From positions 1 through 45,196 of the forward strand of contig NZ_JRGN01000154.1 in NCBI RefSeq assembly GCF_000775575.1: a DNA stretch of 45,196 nt. Direction: 5' to 3'. Positions within the stretch are counted from its first letter, which is position 1. Every line of letters starts with the position of its first letter. The notes beneath the pieces are model-generated. The model was not told the origin of the DNA and did no database searches. It was given only the letters and a program-made list of their open reading frames with translations. Position numbers and translations under genes: made by a program. Shown here piece after piece: positions 26,156 through 33,858 of this stretch. Source of the DNA: Planococcus sp. CAU13. Lineage in GTDB: Bacteria > Bacillota > Bacilli > Bacillales_A > Planococcaceae.

Positions 26156-26570
26156 TGACGTTATTTTGAAGACTGTCGCAAAAGCTGTAGTCCTCGTTAT
26201 CCTGACTTTCGGACTTTACCTGTTCTTCTCCGGCCACCACACTCCTGGCGGCGGATTTATCGGGGGTCTCGTTTTGGCATCCGGCTTTGTGCTGCTGTTC
26301 CTGTCTTATGATGTGGAAACCGTCAGTGAAGGAATCCCTATCTCCTTTAAAAAAATGTCTGCACTGGGCGTCCTGATCTCCATGACAAGTGCCCTGGTGC
26401 CTGTTTTCTTCGGACAGCCTTTTCTCAGCCAAAGTTTCGGCTATTTCGACCTGCCGATCTTCGGGAAGACAGAACTTGCAACCGTCACGATTTTCGAAGC
26501 CGGCATCGCCCTTACTGTGGTCGGAGTTGTGGTCAACATTATCCTGAGCATAAGTGAGGGGACAAAATAA
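26145..26570 (+). CDS. mrpB: Na+/H+ antiporter subunit B (MrpB)
   Basis: A 141-residue protein with four membrane segments and the family-typical SGHHTPGGGFIGGLVLA motif near residue 30. It belongs to the MnhB/MrpB family and is needed for assembly and activity of the Mrp complex. Its start lies inside the end of mrpA, after AAGGAG, and its TAA stop shares a base with the mrpC ATG, so translation is coupled along the operon. Confidence 0.95.
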   Translation: MKINDVILKTVAKAVVLVILTFGLYLFFSGHHTPGGGFIGGLVLASGFVLLFLSYDVETVSEGIPISFKKMSALGVLISMTSALVPVFFGQPFLSQSFGYFDLPIFGKTELATVTIFEAGIALTVVGVVVNIILSISEGTK

Positions 26571-26908
26571 TGGAGACTTTGATTATCATTTTAGTCGGTG
26601 TATTGACCGCCGTTGCCATTTACCTGGTTCTTTCCAGAAACCTTATCAGGGTTATCCTCGGCACGGCCATCTTCTCGCATGCGGTGCATTTGCTGATTTT
26701 GACGATGGGCGGCCTGAAAAACGGAACAGTGCCTCTTCTGGGTGAAGATGCGACAATTTTTGTGGATGCTTTGCCACAGGCACTCATCCTGACTGCAATC
26801 GTCATCAGTTTTGCCGTGACCGCTTTTGTCCTTGTGCTGGCTTATCGCGCGTACCAGGAACTTGGCACCGATGATTTAGAAGAAATGCGGGGTGCCGATG
26901 ATGAATAA
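26570..26908 (+). CDS. mrpC: Na+/H+ antiporter subunit C (MrpC)
   Basis: A 112-residue NuoK-like protein with three membrane segments and the NuoK-type central stretch LGTAIFSHAVHLLILTMG. It sits between MrpA and MrpD in the complex. GAGGGG precedes the ATG. The C-terminus overlaps the start of mrpD by about ten bases. Confidence 0.95.
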   Translation: METLIIILVGVLTAVAIYLVLSRNLIRVILGTAIFSHAVHLLILTMGGLKNGTVPLLGEDATIFVDALPQALILTAIVISFAVTAFVLVLAYRAYQELGTDDLEEMRGADDE

Positions 26909-28385
26909 CATTCTAGTATTTCCGATGCTGCTGCCGATTCTGGCAGGCATCATTCTGATTTTTTTCCGCACACACAGAAGGATTCAGATTGTAGTCAGTC
27001 TGGGTACCATGATTGCCGTAGCGGTCATTTCCATCTATATATTGAACACAATCCAGACCGATGGCATATTGCGCCTTGACTTCGGCGGATGGGCACCGCC
27101 TTTTGGCATCCTGTTCGTGGCGGATTCCTTTTCGATGATTCTGGTTGTAACCACCAGCATCGTTACGTTCATCTGTTTGCTCTATGCAGTCATAGCGGCA
27201 GGCAAACAGATGAACACCCTCTATTTCCATCCTGCTGTGCTGTTCCTGAATGCCGGAGTCATCGGCTCGTTCATGACAGGCGATATGTTCAACCTGTTTG
27301 TCTGTTTTGAAGTGATGCTCCTGTCTTCATATGTTCTGCTTACACTCGGCGGGTCGAAACGCCAATTGCGTGAAGCGATTAAATATGTAACGATCAATAT
27401 CGTGTCTTCCTGGTTCTTTCTGGTGGCACTCGCTTACCTCTATGGATCAGTCGGAACACTGAATATGGCTCACATTGCCATGCGCGTTGCCGAAAACGGG
27501 CAGGGACCGTTGCTTACCACTGTCAGCATCGTGTTTCTCATCGTTTTCAGTTTAAAAGCCGGGCTGCTTCTTTATTTCTGGCTGCCGGGTTCGTACAGCA
27601 CGCCTCCCGCAGTCACATCTGCCCTGTTTGGCGCATTGTTGACGAAGGTCGGAATTTACGCGTTGTTCAGAGTCTTCTCGCTGATTTTCCCTCACCACCC
27701 TGAACTGACGCTGTCACTGATCGGCGTCATGGCAGCGATCACGCTGATCGGCGGGAGCTTCGGAGCAGTCGCTTCCAATGATATACGGAAGATCGCCGCC
27801 TATAATGTAGTTATTGCCGTCGGATTCATCCTTGTCGGCCTTGCTATTTCAACGCCTCTTGCCATCGAGGGCTCCATCTATTACCTGATTCACGATATGG
27901 TGGTTAAAGCTCTGCTGTTCCTTGTAATCGGGGCCATAATTTCTCTGACAGGAACGACAAAGATAGAGGAAATGAGCGGGCTCATGAAAAACTATCCTCT
28001 GCTGGGCTGGTCATTTTTCATCGCCATGCTGTCCCTCGCCGGGGTTCCGCCTTTCAGCGGATTCATCGGTAAAGTCCTTGTTTCAGAAGGGGCCATCCAG
28101 AACGGCAACCTTGTTCTTCTGGCGCTCGCGCTGCTGTCGAGTCTTTTCGTTCTTTATTCACTCCTGCGGATTTTCAGAAACTGTTTCTGGGGAGAAACAA
28201 TCATCAGCAAAGACGAGCAATTGCCGCTGCATAAAGGCATTCTGGTGCCTTGTCTGATTCTGGTGCTTCTGACGGCAGGAATCGGACTTGGCGGAGAAGG
28301 GCTTGCCGTCTACGTCACCGATGCAGCCAATACTTTACTGAACCCGGAAATCTACATAGATGCGGTTTTCAGTCAGCAGCAATAA
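26898..28385 (+). CDS. mrpD: Na+/H+ antiporter subunit D (MrpD)
   Basis: A 495-residue ND2/ND4-like protein with about 14 membrane segments and conserved charged helices: Glu in FEVMLLSSYVLL, and Lys in SLKAGLLLYFWLPGSY. It is one of the two large proton-pumping-like subunits of Mrp. ATG 26898 or 26901 are both possible starts after GGGG; an in-frame GTG at 26892 overlaps that site and is less likely. An 81-base gap without recognisable features separates it from mrpE. Confidence 0.94.
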   Translation: MMNNILVFPMLLPILAGIILIFFRTHRRIQIVVSLGTMIAVAVISIYILNTIQTDGILRLDFGGWAPPFGILFVADSFSMILVVTTSIVTFICLLYAVIAAGKQMNTLYFHPAVLFLNAGVIGSFMTGDMFNLFVCFEVMLLSSYVLLTLGGSKRQLREAIKYVTINIVSSWFFLVALAYLYGSVGTLNMAHIAMRVAENGQGPLLTTVSIVFLIVFSLKAGLLLYFWLPGSYSTPPAVTSALFGALLTKVGIYALFRVFSLIFPHHPELTLSLIGVMAAITLIGGSFGAVASNDIRKIAAYNVVIAVGFILVGLAISTPLAIEGSIYYLIHDMVVKALLFLVIGAIISLTGTTKIEEMSGLMKNYPLLGWSFFIAMLSLAGVPPFSGFIGKVLVSEGAIQNGNLVLLALALLSSLFVLYSLLRIFRNCFWGETIISKDEQLPLHKGILVPCLILVLLTAGIGLGGEGLAVYVTDAANTLLNPEIYIDAVFSQQQ

Positions 28386-28466
28386 AACACCGCGTCTGTT
28401 GAACAACATTCCGCTGATGCGCATTTATGAATGAAAATCCTTACCTATTGAAAGGAGTGACTGCGA

Positions 28467-28952
28467 ATGCCGGCCCAGTTTCTGATAAATATCACGATCG
28501 CCTTTCTATGGACGCTGCTGATGGATGAAGAAGCTTTCTATTTGTCGACGTTTATAACAGGTTATCTGATCGGTATCGTCATCGTTCTGCTGATGCAGCG
28601 CTTTTTCGGCTCCCAGTTTTACTTGCTCAGGGTTTACTCGGCCATAAAGCTTCTTCTTATCTTTATATCCGAGCTGTTCCAATCGAGCATTCTGATTCTG
28701 AAGCAAATTTTGAGCCCCAAGCTCAATATCAAGCCGGGAATCATCACTTACGAACATAATATGGAAGGCGATTATGAACTGACGACTCTGGCCCTGCTGC
28801 TTACACTGACGCCGGGATCCGTAGTGATGGAAGTGTCACCAGACGGTAAAATTTTTTATATCCATGCAATGGATGTCGAAGAGTCAAAGGAATCCCTTCT
28901 CCGTTCAATCAAAACGTTTGAGAAAGCAATTATGGAGGTGACGAGAAATTGA
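28467..28952 (+). CDS. mrpE: Na+/H+ antiporter subunit E (MrpE)
   Basis: A 161-residue protein with two to three N-terminal membrane segments and a cytoplasmic C-terminal part containing the MrpE signature LLTLTPGSVVMEV. AAAGGAGTG precedes the ATG. The stop overlaps the mrpF TTG start by four bases (TTGA). Confidence 0.94.
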   Translation: MPAQFLINITIAFLWTLLMDEEAFYLSTFITGYLIGIVIVLLMQRFFGSQFYLLRVYSAIKLLLIFISELFQSSILILKQILSPKLNIKPGIITYEHNMEGDYELTTLALLLTLTPGSVVMEVSPDGKIFYIHAMDVEESKESLLRSIKTFEKAIMEVTRN

Positions 28953-29233
28953 TCCAGACGATATTGGCCATCTCATTGTCCCTCTATATCATTGCCATTC
29001 TTTTGGCACTTTACCGGATTATCAGAGGCCCTTCGATGCCTGACCGCGTAGTGGCTCTGGACATGATCGGCGTCAACCTGATTTCCGCTGTAGCGGTCTT
29101 TTCGGTCGCCCTTGGCACGCATGCCTTTCTGGAAGTCATATTGATTGTCGGGATTCTCGCCTTCATCAGCACAATTGCGTTAGCCCGTTTTGTTGAGAGA
29201 GGAGCGATTGTTGAACATGATCCAGATCGTTGA
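28949..29233 (+). CDS. mrpF: Na+/H+ antiporter subunit F (MrpF)
   Basis: A 94-residue protein with three membrane segments; RGPSMPDRVVALD after the first helix is the MrpF hallmark. Translation starts at TTG 28949 after GGAGG, overlapping mrpE. In B. subtilis MrpF has additionally been linked to bile-salt (cholate) efflux. Confidence 0.94.
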   Translation: MIQTILAISLSLYIIAILLALYRIIRGPSMPDRVVALDMIGVNLISAVAVFSVALGTHAFLEVILIVGILAFISTIALARFVERGAIVEHDPDR

Positions 29234-29621
29234 ATATGCCGGAGTCATCCTCATTCTGCTCGGCGGGATCATGGCTGTCATAAGTGCCTTTGGCATTTTG
29301 CGGCTGCCCGACGTCTACACCCGTTCCCACGCAGCTACGAAAAGCTCGACACTGGCCGTTCTTTTGTCCTTGTCGGGTACATTCATCTACTTCTGGGCAT
29401 CTGAGAGTTTCATCAGCGTCCGTCTCCTGCTCGGGATTACGTTCGTTTTCCTGACGGCTCCGGTTGCCGGCCATCTGATTACACGGGCAGCCTACCGCTC
29501 CCGCGTAAAACTTGCAGACTCTTCCACTGAAGATGCCCTGGAAGAAGTTTTGAGAAAAGCTGAAGAAAAAATTGAAGATGTAACTGAAGATGATAACGAT
29601 CCAGAACAGCCGCCTAACTGA
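29217..29621 (+). CDS. mrpG: Na+/H+ antiporter subunit G (MrpG)
   Basis: A 134-residue protein with three membrane segments and the MrpG motif RLPDVYTRSHAATKSSTL. The charged, Glu/Asp-rich tail of ~25 residues is longer than in B. subtilis MrpG. ATG 29217 is chosen; TTG 29211 stands at better spacing from AGGAG and cannot be excluded. It overlaps mrpF by 17 bases. The operon terminator begins within its last codons. Confidence 0.93.
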   Translation: MIQIVEYAGVILILLGGIMAVISAFGILRLPDVYTRSHAATKSSTLAVLLSLSGTFIYFWASESFISVRLLLGITFVFLTAPVAGHLITRAAYRSRVKLADSSTEDALEEVLRKAEEKIEDVTEDDNDPEQPPN

Positions 29622-29635
29622 GCGGCTGTTTTTTT
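29605..29635 (+). terminator. Terminator of the mrp operon
   Basis: A perfect 9-bp stem (29605-29613 with 29622-29630) overlapping the mrpG stop, followed by seven T residues. It separates mrp from umpA, although read-through would feed the ump genes directly. Confidence 0.9.
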
Positions 29636-29699
29636 GGTCGTAATCCAAAAGACTTTCCTATAGAATATAATTAGTCGAAATATTCAAAAAGGAGAGCTT

Positions 29700-30395
29700 A
29701 TGGAAAATGTGAGAGAAACGTTTAAAGAAGTCGCTGCCGCTATTTTGCCTGTCACTGTTGTGGTCATCATTTTGCAAGTTGCCATTATCCGTATGCCAAT
29801 GGAAGCCCTGCTTCAGTTTCTCATCGGCGCTCTCTTTGTAAGCATCGGTTTTTTCCTGTTTCTTTTAGGCGTAAATGCAGGGCTTCTTCCAATAGGCGAA
29901 ATGATTGGCAAAAGGCTGCCGAAAACGAGGAATGCCTGGCTCATTGTCGGCGCCGGTTTTTTGCTTGGCGTTGTGGTGACCATTGCAGAACCCGATTTGC
30001 GCGTGTTGGCAAAACAAATTGACGAGGTTTCCGAAGGCACAATCAGTGCAACTATCCTGATCCTTTCTGTTTCTCTCGGACTTGCTATATTTGTCGCACT
30101 TGCTATGATCCGTACGCTTTTTAACATTCGGCTGCATTATATCCTTATTGCCGGATATGCTTCGGTCTTTATCCTGTCCTTCTTCGTCCCGGAAGCATTT
30201 GTACCAATTTCCTTTGATTCTGGAGGTGTAACGACAGGACCAATGGCTGTACCTTTCATCCTGGCGCTCGGAGTAGGTGTCGCTTCCTCTTTACGCAGCC
30301 GCGATTCCAAAGATGGCACTGAAGGTTTCGGCCTGATTGGCCTTGCCTCGATAGGCCCTGTCCTGGCAGTCATGATCCTGGGGGTGATTTTCTGA
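29700..30395 (+). CDS. umpA: DUF1538 membrane protein UmpA-like (two-component Na+/H+ antiporter family)
   Basis: A 231-residue protein with about six membrane segments, of the DUF1538 family. A pair of such proteins, UmpA and UmpB of Halomonas, has been reported to act together as a Na+(Li+,K+)/H+ antiporter. Two motifs shared with its neighbour stand out: LPIGEMIG at ~63-70 and FDSGGVTTGPM at 172-182, the latter probably in a membrane-embedded, ion-handling region. AAAGGAG precedes the ATG. A TATAAT box at 29666-29671 with a poor -35 may be its promoter. The stop overlaps the next start by one base (TGATG). Confidence 0.85.
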   Translation: MENVRETFKEVAAAILPVTVVVIILQVAIIRMPMEALLQFLIGALFVSIGFFLFLLGVNAGLLPIGEMIGKRLPKTRNAWLIVGAGFLLGVVVTIAEPDLRVLAKQIDEVSEGTISATILILSVSLGLAIFVALAMIRTLFNIRLHYILIAGYASVFILSFFVPEAFVPISFDSGGVTTGPMAVPFILALGVGVASSLRSRDSKDGTEGFGLIGLASIGPVLAVMILGVIF

Positions 30396-31132
30396 TGGAA
30401 ATCCATGTGTTCGAGGGATTTGGCGGCGTCCTCCAGGAAGTGGCATTTGCCTTGGTGCCTCTTCTGATCTTCTTTTCAATCTTCCAGATTTTCATGTTGA
30501 AATTACCAATGAGAAGGCTTGGACAGGTGGGAATCGGTTTTATACTGACCTTTCTTGGCCTTGCATTTTTCCTTCAGGGGGTACATGTGGGGTTTATGCC
30601 CATCGGAGAAATGATGGGGCAATCACTGGGTGAAGGCGCAACCACCTGGTTTCTGATTCCAATCGGTTTCATCCTTGGATTTGCAGCTACTTTTGCTGAG
30701 CCCGCCGTCAGCATTATGAATGATGAAGTCGACGAAGTGACGGGTGGGTATATTTCTGCAAGAGTCATGCTCTATACATTGTCGATCGGCGTAGGCCTCT
30801 CCATTGCTTTGTCGATGCTGCGTATACTGACGGATATTTCACTTTGGTACTTTTTAATTCCAGGATATTTAAGCATCCTCATCCTCATTTTCATGTCAAA
30901 AGACATATTCATCGCTATAGCTTTCGATTCCGGTGGAGTTGCAACAGGTCCGATGACTGTCACGTTCATCTCTTCACTTGCCGTGGGCGTTTCTTCCGTA
31001 ACAGATGGAAGTGATCCTCTGGCCGATGGATTCGGGATGATAGCACTCGTGGCAATGACGCCTATAATTGCGGTGCTGGTGCTGGGCCTTATATTCAACA
31101 GAAAGGGCGGGAGGAATACCGATGAATCTTAA
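30395..31132 (+). CDS. umpB: DUF1538 membrane protein UmpB-like (partner of UmpA)
   Basis: A 245-residue DUF1538 protein, about six membrane segments, clearly homologous to its upstream neighbour. It carries the same two motifs in the same order: MPIGEMMG and FDSGGVATGPM, plus the equivalent AEPAV...DEVDEV segment. The arrangement suggests gene duplication giving a two-subunit transporter. Translation is coupled at both ends: one base shared with umpA, and 11 bases with the PII-like gene. Which paralogue equals UmpA or UmpB of Halomonas is assigned by order only. Confidence 0.85.
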   Translation: MEIHVFEGFGGVLQEVAFALVPLLIFFSIFQIFMLKLPMRRLGQVGIGFILTFLGLAFFLQGVHVGFMPIGEMMGQSLGEGATTWFLIPIGFILGFAATFAEPAVSIMNDEVDEVTGGYISARVMLYTLSIGVGLSIALSMLRILTDISLWYFLIPGYLSILILIFMSKDIFIAIAFDSGGVATGPMTVTFISSLAVGVSSVTDGSDPLADGFGMIALVAMTPIIAVLVLGLIFNRKGGRNTDES

Positions 31133-31838
31133 TCATAAATTAATGATTGCCATTGTCAAAAGAGGCTATTCGCGCCGTGTGATAGCAGAAGCAAAAAAAG
31201 CCGGGGCTGACGGAGCCACCATTGTTTACGCGGAAGGTGTCGGAAGAAATGAAAAACCTACTTTTCTGGGGCTTCCTCTAACCCATGAAAAAGATGTCAT
31301 TTTCATAGCCATTGATGGCCAAAAAGAATTGGAAGTGGCTGAAGCGGTGAGCCGCGAAGGGAAACTGGGGAAATCGGGTTACGGCCTCGGATTCACTGTC
31401 CACCTCAGCAAATTGCTGGGTGTGCCACATTTATCGCACCGGACTGACGATCGGAAAAAGAAGAAAGGGGAGAACATAGTGAAGAATGCCTTGCATGAAT
31501 TTCAGTTAATCGTTACCATCGTCAACAGCGGCGACTCCCAAAAAGTGATCAAAGCTGCAGCAGACGCCGGGGCTGAAGGCGGCACAATCCTGAATGGCCG
31601 CGGCACCGGCGTCAATGAACAGCAGACATTCATGAATTTCACCATCGATCCGGAGAAAGATGTTATTTTGACGCTGGTTCCTTCCAGCTATACCGAGAAA
31701 GTTGTCGGCAATATCGAAAAGGCGGTCGACCTTAATGCTCCAGGGCGAGGAATCGCTTTTCTCATCGATGTCGAAAATGTTTTCGGTGTCAATCATTCGT
31801 CTTTGGATTATAAACAGGAACAAAAGAAGCGCCGCTGA
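31122..31838 (+). CDS. Tandem PII-like regulatory protein linked to UmpAB
   Basis: A 238-residue soluble protein made of two PII-like ferredoxin-fold domains: residues ~6-100 and ~127-223, joined by a charged linker (DDRKKKKGEN). The copies align: AKKAGADGATIVYAEGVG matches AADAGAEGGTILNGRGTG, and DVIFIAI matches DVILTLV. Canonical PII proteins are trimers of single domains that bind ATP, ADP and 2-oxoglutarate. Here the T-loop is short and differs between copies (GRNEKPTFLG and GVNEQQTFMN), so the ligand cannot be predicted. ATG 31122 follows GGGAGGA; the open frame upstream is not coding. Overlap with umpB strongly suggests it senses a small molecule and controls the transporter. Nitrogen regulation is unlikely, as no amt or glnA gene is near. 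Confidence 0.87.
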   Translation: MNLNHKLMIAIVKRGYSRRVIAEAKKAGADGATIVYAEGVGRNEKPTFLGLPLTHEKDVIFIAIDGQKELEVAEAVSREGKLGKSGYGLGFTVHLSKLLGVPHLSHRTDDRKKKKGENIVKNALHEFQLIVTIVNSGDSQKVIKAAADAGAEGGTILNGRGTGVNEQQTFMNFTIDPEKDVILTLVPSSYTEKVVGNIEKAVDLNAPGRGIAFLIDVENVFGVNHSSLDYKQEQKKRR

Positions 31839-31866
31839 AATTGCCAGCGGTGCTTCTTTTGTTATT
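31825..31866. terminator. Bidirectional terminator between ump and ECF operons
   Basis: A 13-bp stem with one G-U pair (31825-31837 with 31845-31857) includes the PII-like stop codon and is followed by CTTTTGTTATTT on the plus strand and TTTGTTCC on the minus strand. It ends both convergent operons. Confidence 0.85.
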
Positions 31867-32011
31867 TCCTGAAAAATGTAATCAGCACAATCCAAAGGGG
31901 ATTACGGCTGGACTTCACTTTTTTCTGGCGGCTTATCATGCGGCTGGCTTCCACTTCCGAGCGAATGTCTTCCATTCTTTGCCGAACGGCCATTTCATCT
32001 GTCCGAAACAT
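31862..32011 (-). CDS. 49-residue small protein, last gene of the ECF operon
   Basis: A short gene with a strong ribosome-binding site (AAGGAGG eight bases before the ATG). It encodes 49 residues: an N-terminal charged amphipathic helix (TDEMAVRQRMEDIRSEVEA), a basic middle, and a hydrophobic end NPLWIVLITFFRK that could anchor in the membrane. It starts 45 bases after the stop of the VNG-repeat gene and ends in the bidirectional terminator, so it belongs to the sigma-factor operon. I know no family for it. Codon use and the Shine-Dalgarno site argue that it is real. Confidence 0.72.
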   Translation of the reverse strand: MFRTDEMAVRQRMEDIRSEVEASRMISRQKKVKSSRNPLWIVLITFFRK

Positions 32012-32056
32012 GCCTTTTCCTCCTTATTCCCGGATTCGCTTGAGCCACTTTTTCCC

Positions 32057-33268
32057 TTACAGGATAAGTTCTCCTATATTGCTGGAGCCCAGCGTTTTGT
32101 CGTTCTGCCTATTGTCATCCTTCAATCCCAGCCGCCCTGTATTAACTCGGATTTTCCCCTGCAGCGCCCCTTTTATATCTGCCGAATCCACTTCCACTTC
32201 ACCAAAAACATCGAGCGTTTTCAGTTTGTCCATAATGGTTTCACCCGTTACGTCACCATCCAGCACAAGTGTCCCGTTGACGATGAGGCTGATCGGTTCT
32301 TCTAATGCCCGGAACTGGCTGTCCGACCACTGCTCTTCACCGTCGATCAGAATGAAATGACTGGCGTAGGACAGCACTTCTGTTTCCAGCCGCTCCAATT
32401 TTTCATATATCACATCTTCAATGCTTTCATGGCAGACGATGAATGATCTGGAGTCAATTCTGCTGATTGCCTGGTCCACTGCTTCTCTTGTTACATCTGC
32501 TTCAAACACCAGCGGTTTTCTGGTCATCAGCTTTTCTTCACGGAAGCTTTTGATCGAACGCGAATTGACGCGGAGCGATTTTTTCAGGATCCGATAGCCG
32601 GCAGGAATCACTTCAATGACGCCATTCGGCGCGGAATCCATTTTCCCGTAGATCAGCGCTTCCTGTTCCTGGTGGACTGACAGCAGGCCATTGACGGCGA
32701 TCTTTTTAATCCTGGCTTTGAATAATTCCGTATCGATGTCTTTTGGAATCGCCAATTTGCCGTTGACAATCAAATGCACCGGCTCTTCCGCTGCTTCAAG
32801 AAACGCGTTGCTCAGCGTAATACTGCCATTTTCAATCCGCGGCGGCGCGCCTTCATACACTTCAATTTTGCTCTCACCCCTGGAAAACTGCCGGCTCACT
32901 TGTCCTGCCAGTTTGGCAGGTGCAAAAATTTCGCCGTTTACGATGAAATCCAAGGATTTATTGTTCAAATGTTCCGCTTCGACATCATGCCCAAAAATCA
33001 GCATGCCGTTCACAACCATTTTCATCGGCTGATCGATCGATTCCAGGTAATTTCGGTCAATTTCCAGCGTTCCATTGTAATAGCTGTAGTCTTCGGGCAC
33101 TTCCACCGTCTTGCCGATATTGCCGATATTCAAGGCAGCCAAAAGATGTGACTGGCCGCTTCTGAAAAGCACAAAGCCGACGTTGCCGATCCTTTCATAT
33201 GCCTGGACACTTTGTTCTGTTGCATTCAATAAATTCAATACCCCTACATTGCCGATCGTCTGTTTCAT
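32057..33268 (-). CDS. VNG-repeat protein co-transcribed with an ECF sigma factor
   Basis: A 403-residue soluble, beta-rich protein I do not recognise. 'VNG' turns occur at residues 86, 110, 168, 192 and 329; pairs are 24 residues apart and the larger unit repeats every ~81 residues (86, 168, then 329). Each unit reads roughly EEPxxLIVNGxL, a D-V/I step, a short helix, then a second VNG. The N-terminus has three IGN(V/I)G elements (5, 28, 48) and the C-terminus ends SNIGELIL. It has no signal peptide or membrane segment. It starts two bases after the sigma gene stop, using GGAGG. It sits where an anti-sigma factor is normally encoded, so a role in sensing or controlling the sigma factor is inferred. 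A bactofilin-like polymer is an alternative. Confidence 0.8.
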   Translation of the reverse strand: MKQTIGNVGVLNLLNATEQSVQAYERIGNVGFVLFRSGQSHLLAALNIGNIGKTVEVPEDYSYYNGTLEIDRNYLESIDQPMKMVVNGMLIFGHDVEAEHLNNKSLDFIVNGEIFAPAKLAGQVSRQFSRGESKIEVYEGAPPRIENGSITLSNAFLEAAEEPVHLIVNGKLAIPKDIDTELFKARIKKIAVNGLLSVHQEQEALIYGKMDSAPNGVIEVIPAGYRILKKSLRVNSRSIKSFREEKLMTRKPLVFEADVTREAVDQAISRIDSRSFIVCHESIEDVIYEKLERLETEVLSYASHFILIDGEEQWSDSQFRALEEPISLIVNGTLVLDGDVTGETIMDKLKTLDVFGEVEVDSADIKGALQGKIRVNTGRLGLKDDNRQNDKTLGSSNIGELIL

Positions 33269-33270
33269 CC

Positions 33271-33732
33271 TTATTCATCCTCCAGTATGTCTCTCAATTT
33301 TTTAATCGCGAAATGCAGCTTATACCTGATTGTCGCAGCCGGGACTTGAAGCTGATCCCCGATTTCCCTGCTGGTCATCCCCAGCCAATATCGCTTGAAT
33401 ACAAGGTCGCCCATTTCCAGAGTTAAATGCGACAGCAGCTCGGCCACTTCCAGCCGGTTCATCGCCAATGTCTGTTCCGGAAAATCCATTTCATCTTCCC
33501 ATTCGGAAATGCGCTGGTCTTTCCGCCGGTCATCGATCAGCCGGTTCTTCATCACCCGGAAGAACCATGCCCGCTGTTTATAGACAGGCAACGCGTGCAG
33601 TCCCGGTTCCTTCAGAGACTTCTCGAGCGCATCCTGCACAAGGTCGTCAGCTTCCTGCCCGTGCCGGGAAATGGAGCGGGCGAAGCGGTGCAGATCAATT
33701 TTCAGATTTTCATACATCGTTTCGGTCTCCAT
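33271..33732 (-). CDS. ECF-type RNA polymerase sigma factor
   Basis: An extracytoplasmic-function sigma factor of about 153 residues. Region 2 is visible (ARSISRHGQEADDLVQDALEK with FRVMKNRLIDDRRK, the promoter-melting part) and region 4 near the end (LTLEMGDLVFKRYWLGMTSREIGDQL with RYKLHFAIKKLR). The open frame starts earlier at 33792, but no ribosome-binding site supports it. ATG 33732 has GGGG six bases upstream, and ATG 33717 has GGAG at nine; either is plausible. It leads a three-gene operon with the VNG-repeat and 49-residue genes and, unusually, no recognisable membrane anti-sigma gene. Confidence 0.88.
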   Translation of the reverse strand: METETMYENLKIDLHRFARSISRHGQEADDLVQDALEKSLKEPGLHALPVYKQRAWFFRVMKNRLIDDRRKDQRISEWEDEMDFPEQTLAMNRLEVAELLSHLTLEMGDLVFKRYWLGMTSREIGDQLQVPAATIRYKLHFAIKKLRDILEDE

Positions 33733-33772
33733 TGCGTTCCCCGCTTCCTGACTTATTGCCTCTCTCATTAAG

Positions 33773-33801
33773 ATAACGGATGAACAGTTCAAAGTGTTTG
33801 A
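33773..33801 (-). promoter_or_regulatory. Possible ECF-type autoregulatory promoter
   Basis: On the minus strand TCAAAC, 17 bases, CGTTAT, similar to the TGAAAC...CGT pattern of ECF promoters. A perfect 5-1-5 palindrome (TGAACAGTTCA, 33781-33791) lies in the spacer. ECF sigma genes often control themselves, so the position is sensible, but the match is imperfect. Confidence 0.3.
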
Positions 33802-33805
33802 AGAA

Positions 33806-33847
33806 ATAAAAAAATCCGGCAGACCGTCGAAACGGCCTGCCGGATTT
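33806..33847 (-). terminator. Terminator of the catalase gene
   Basis: An 11-bp outer stem (33812-33822 with 33837-33847) plus an inner CCGT/ACGG stem, followed on the minus strand by seven T residues, just after the stop at 33859. Confidence 0.92.
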
Positions 33848-33858
33848 CCATTTTCTTA

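Noticed and set aside
31122-31838. Nitrogen-regulatory GlnB/GlnK
   Set aside because: Tandem domains, non-canonical T-loops and absence of amt or glnA neighbours argue against a classical nitrogen PII.
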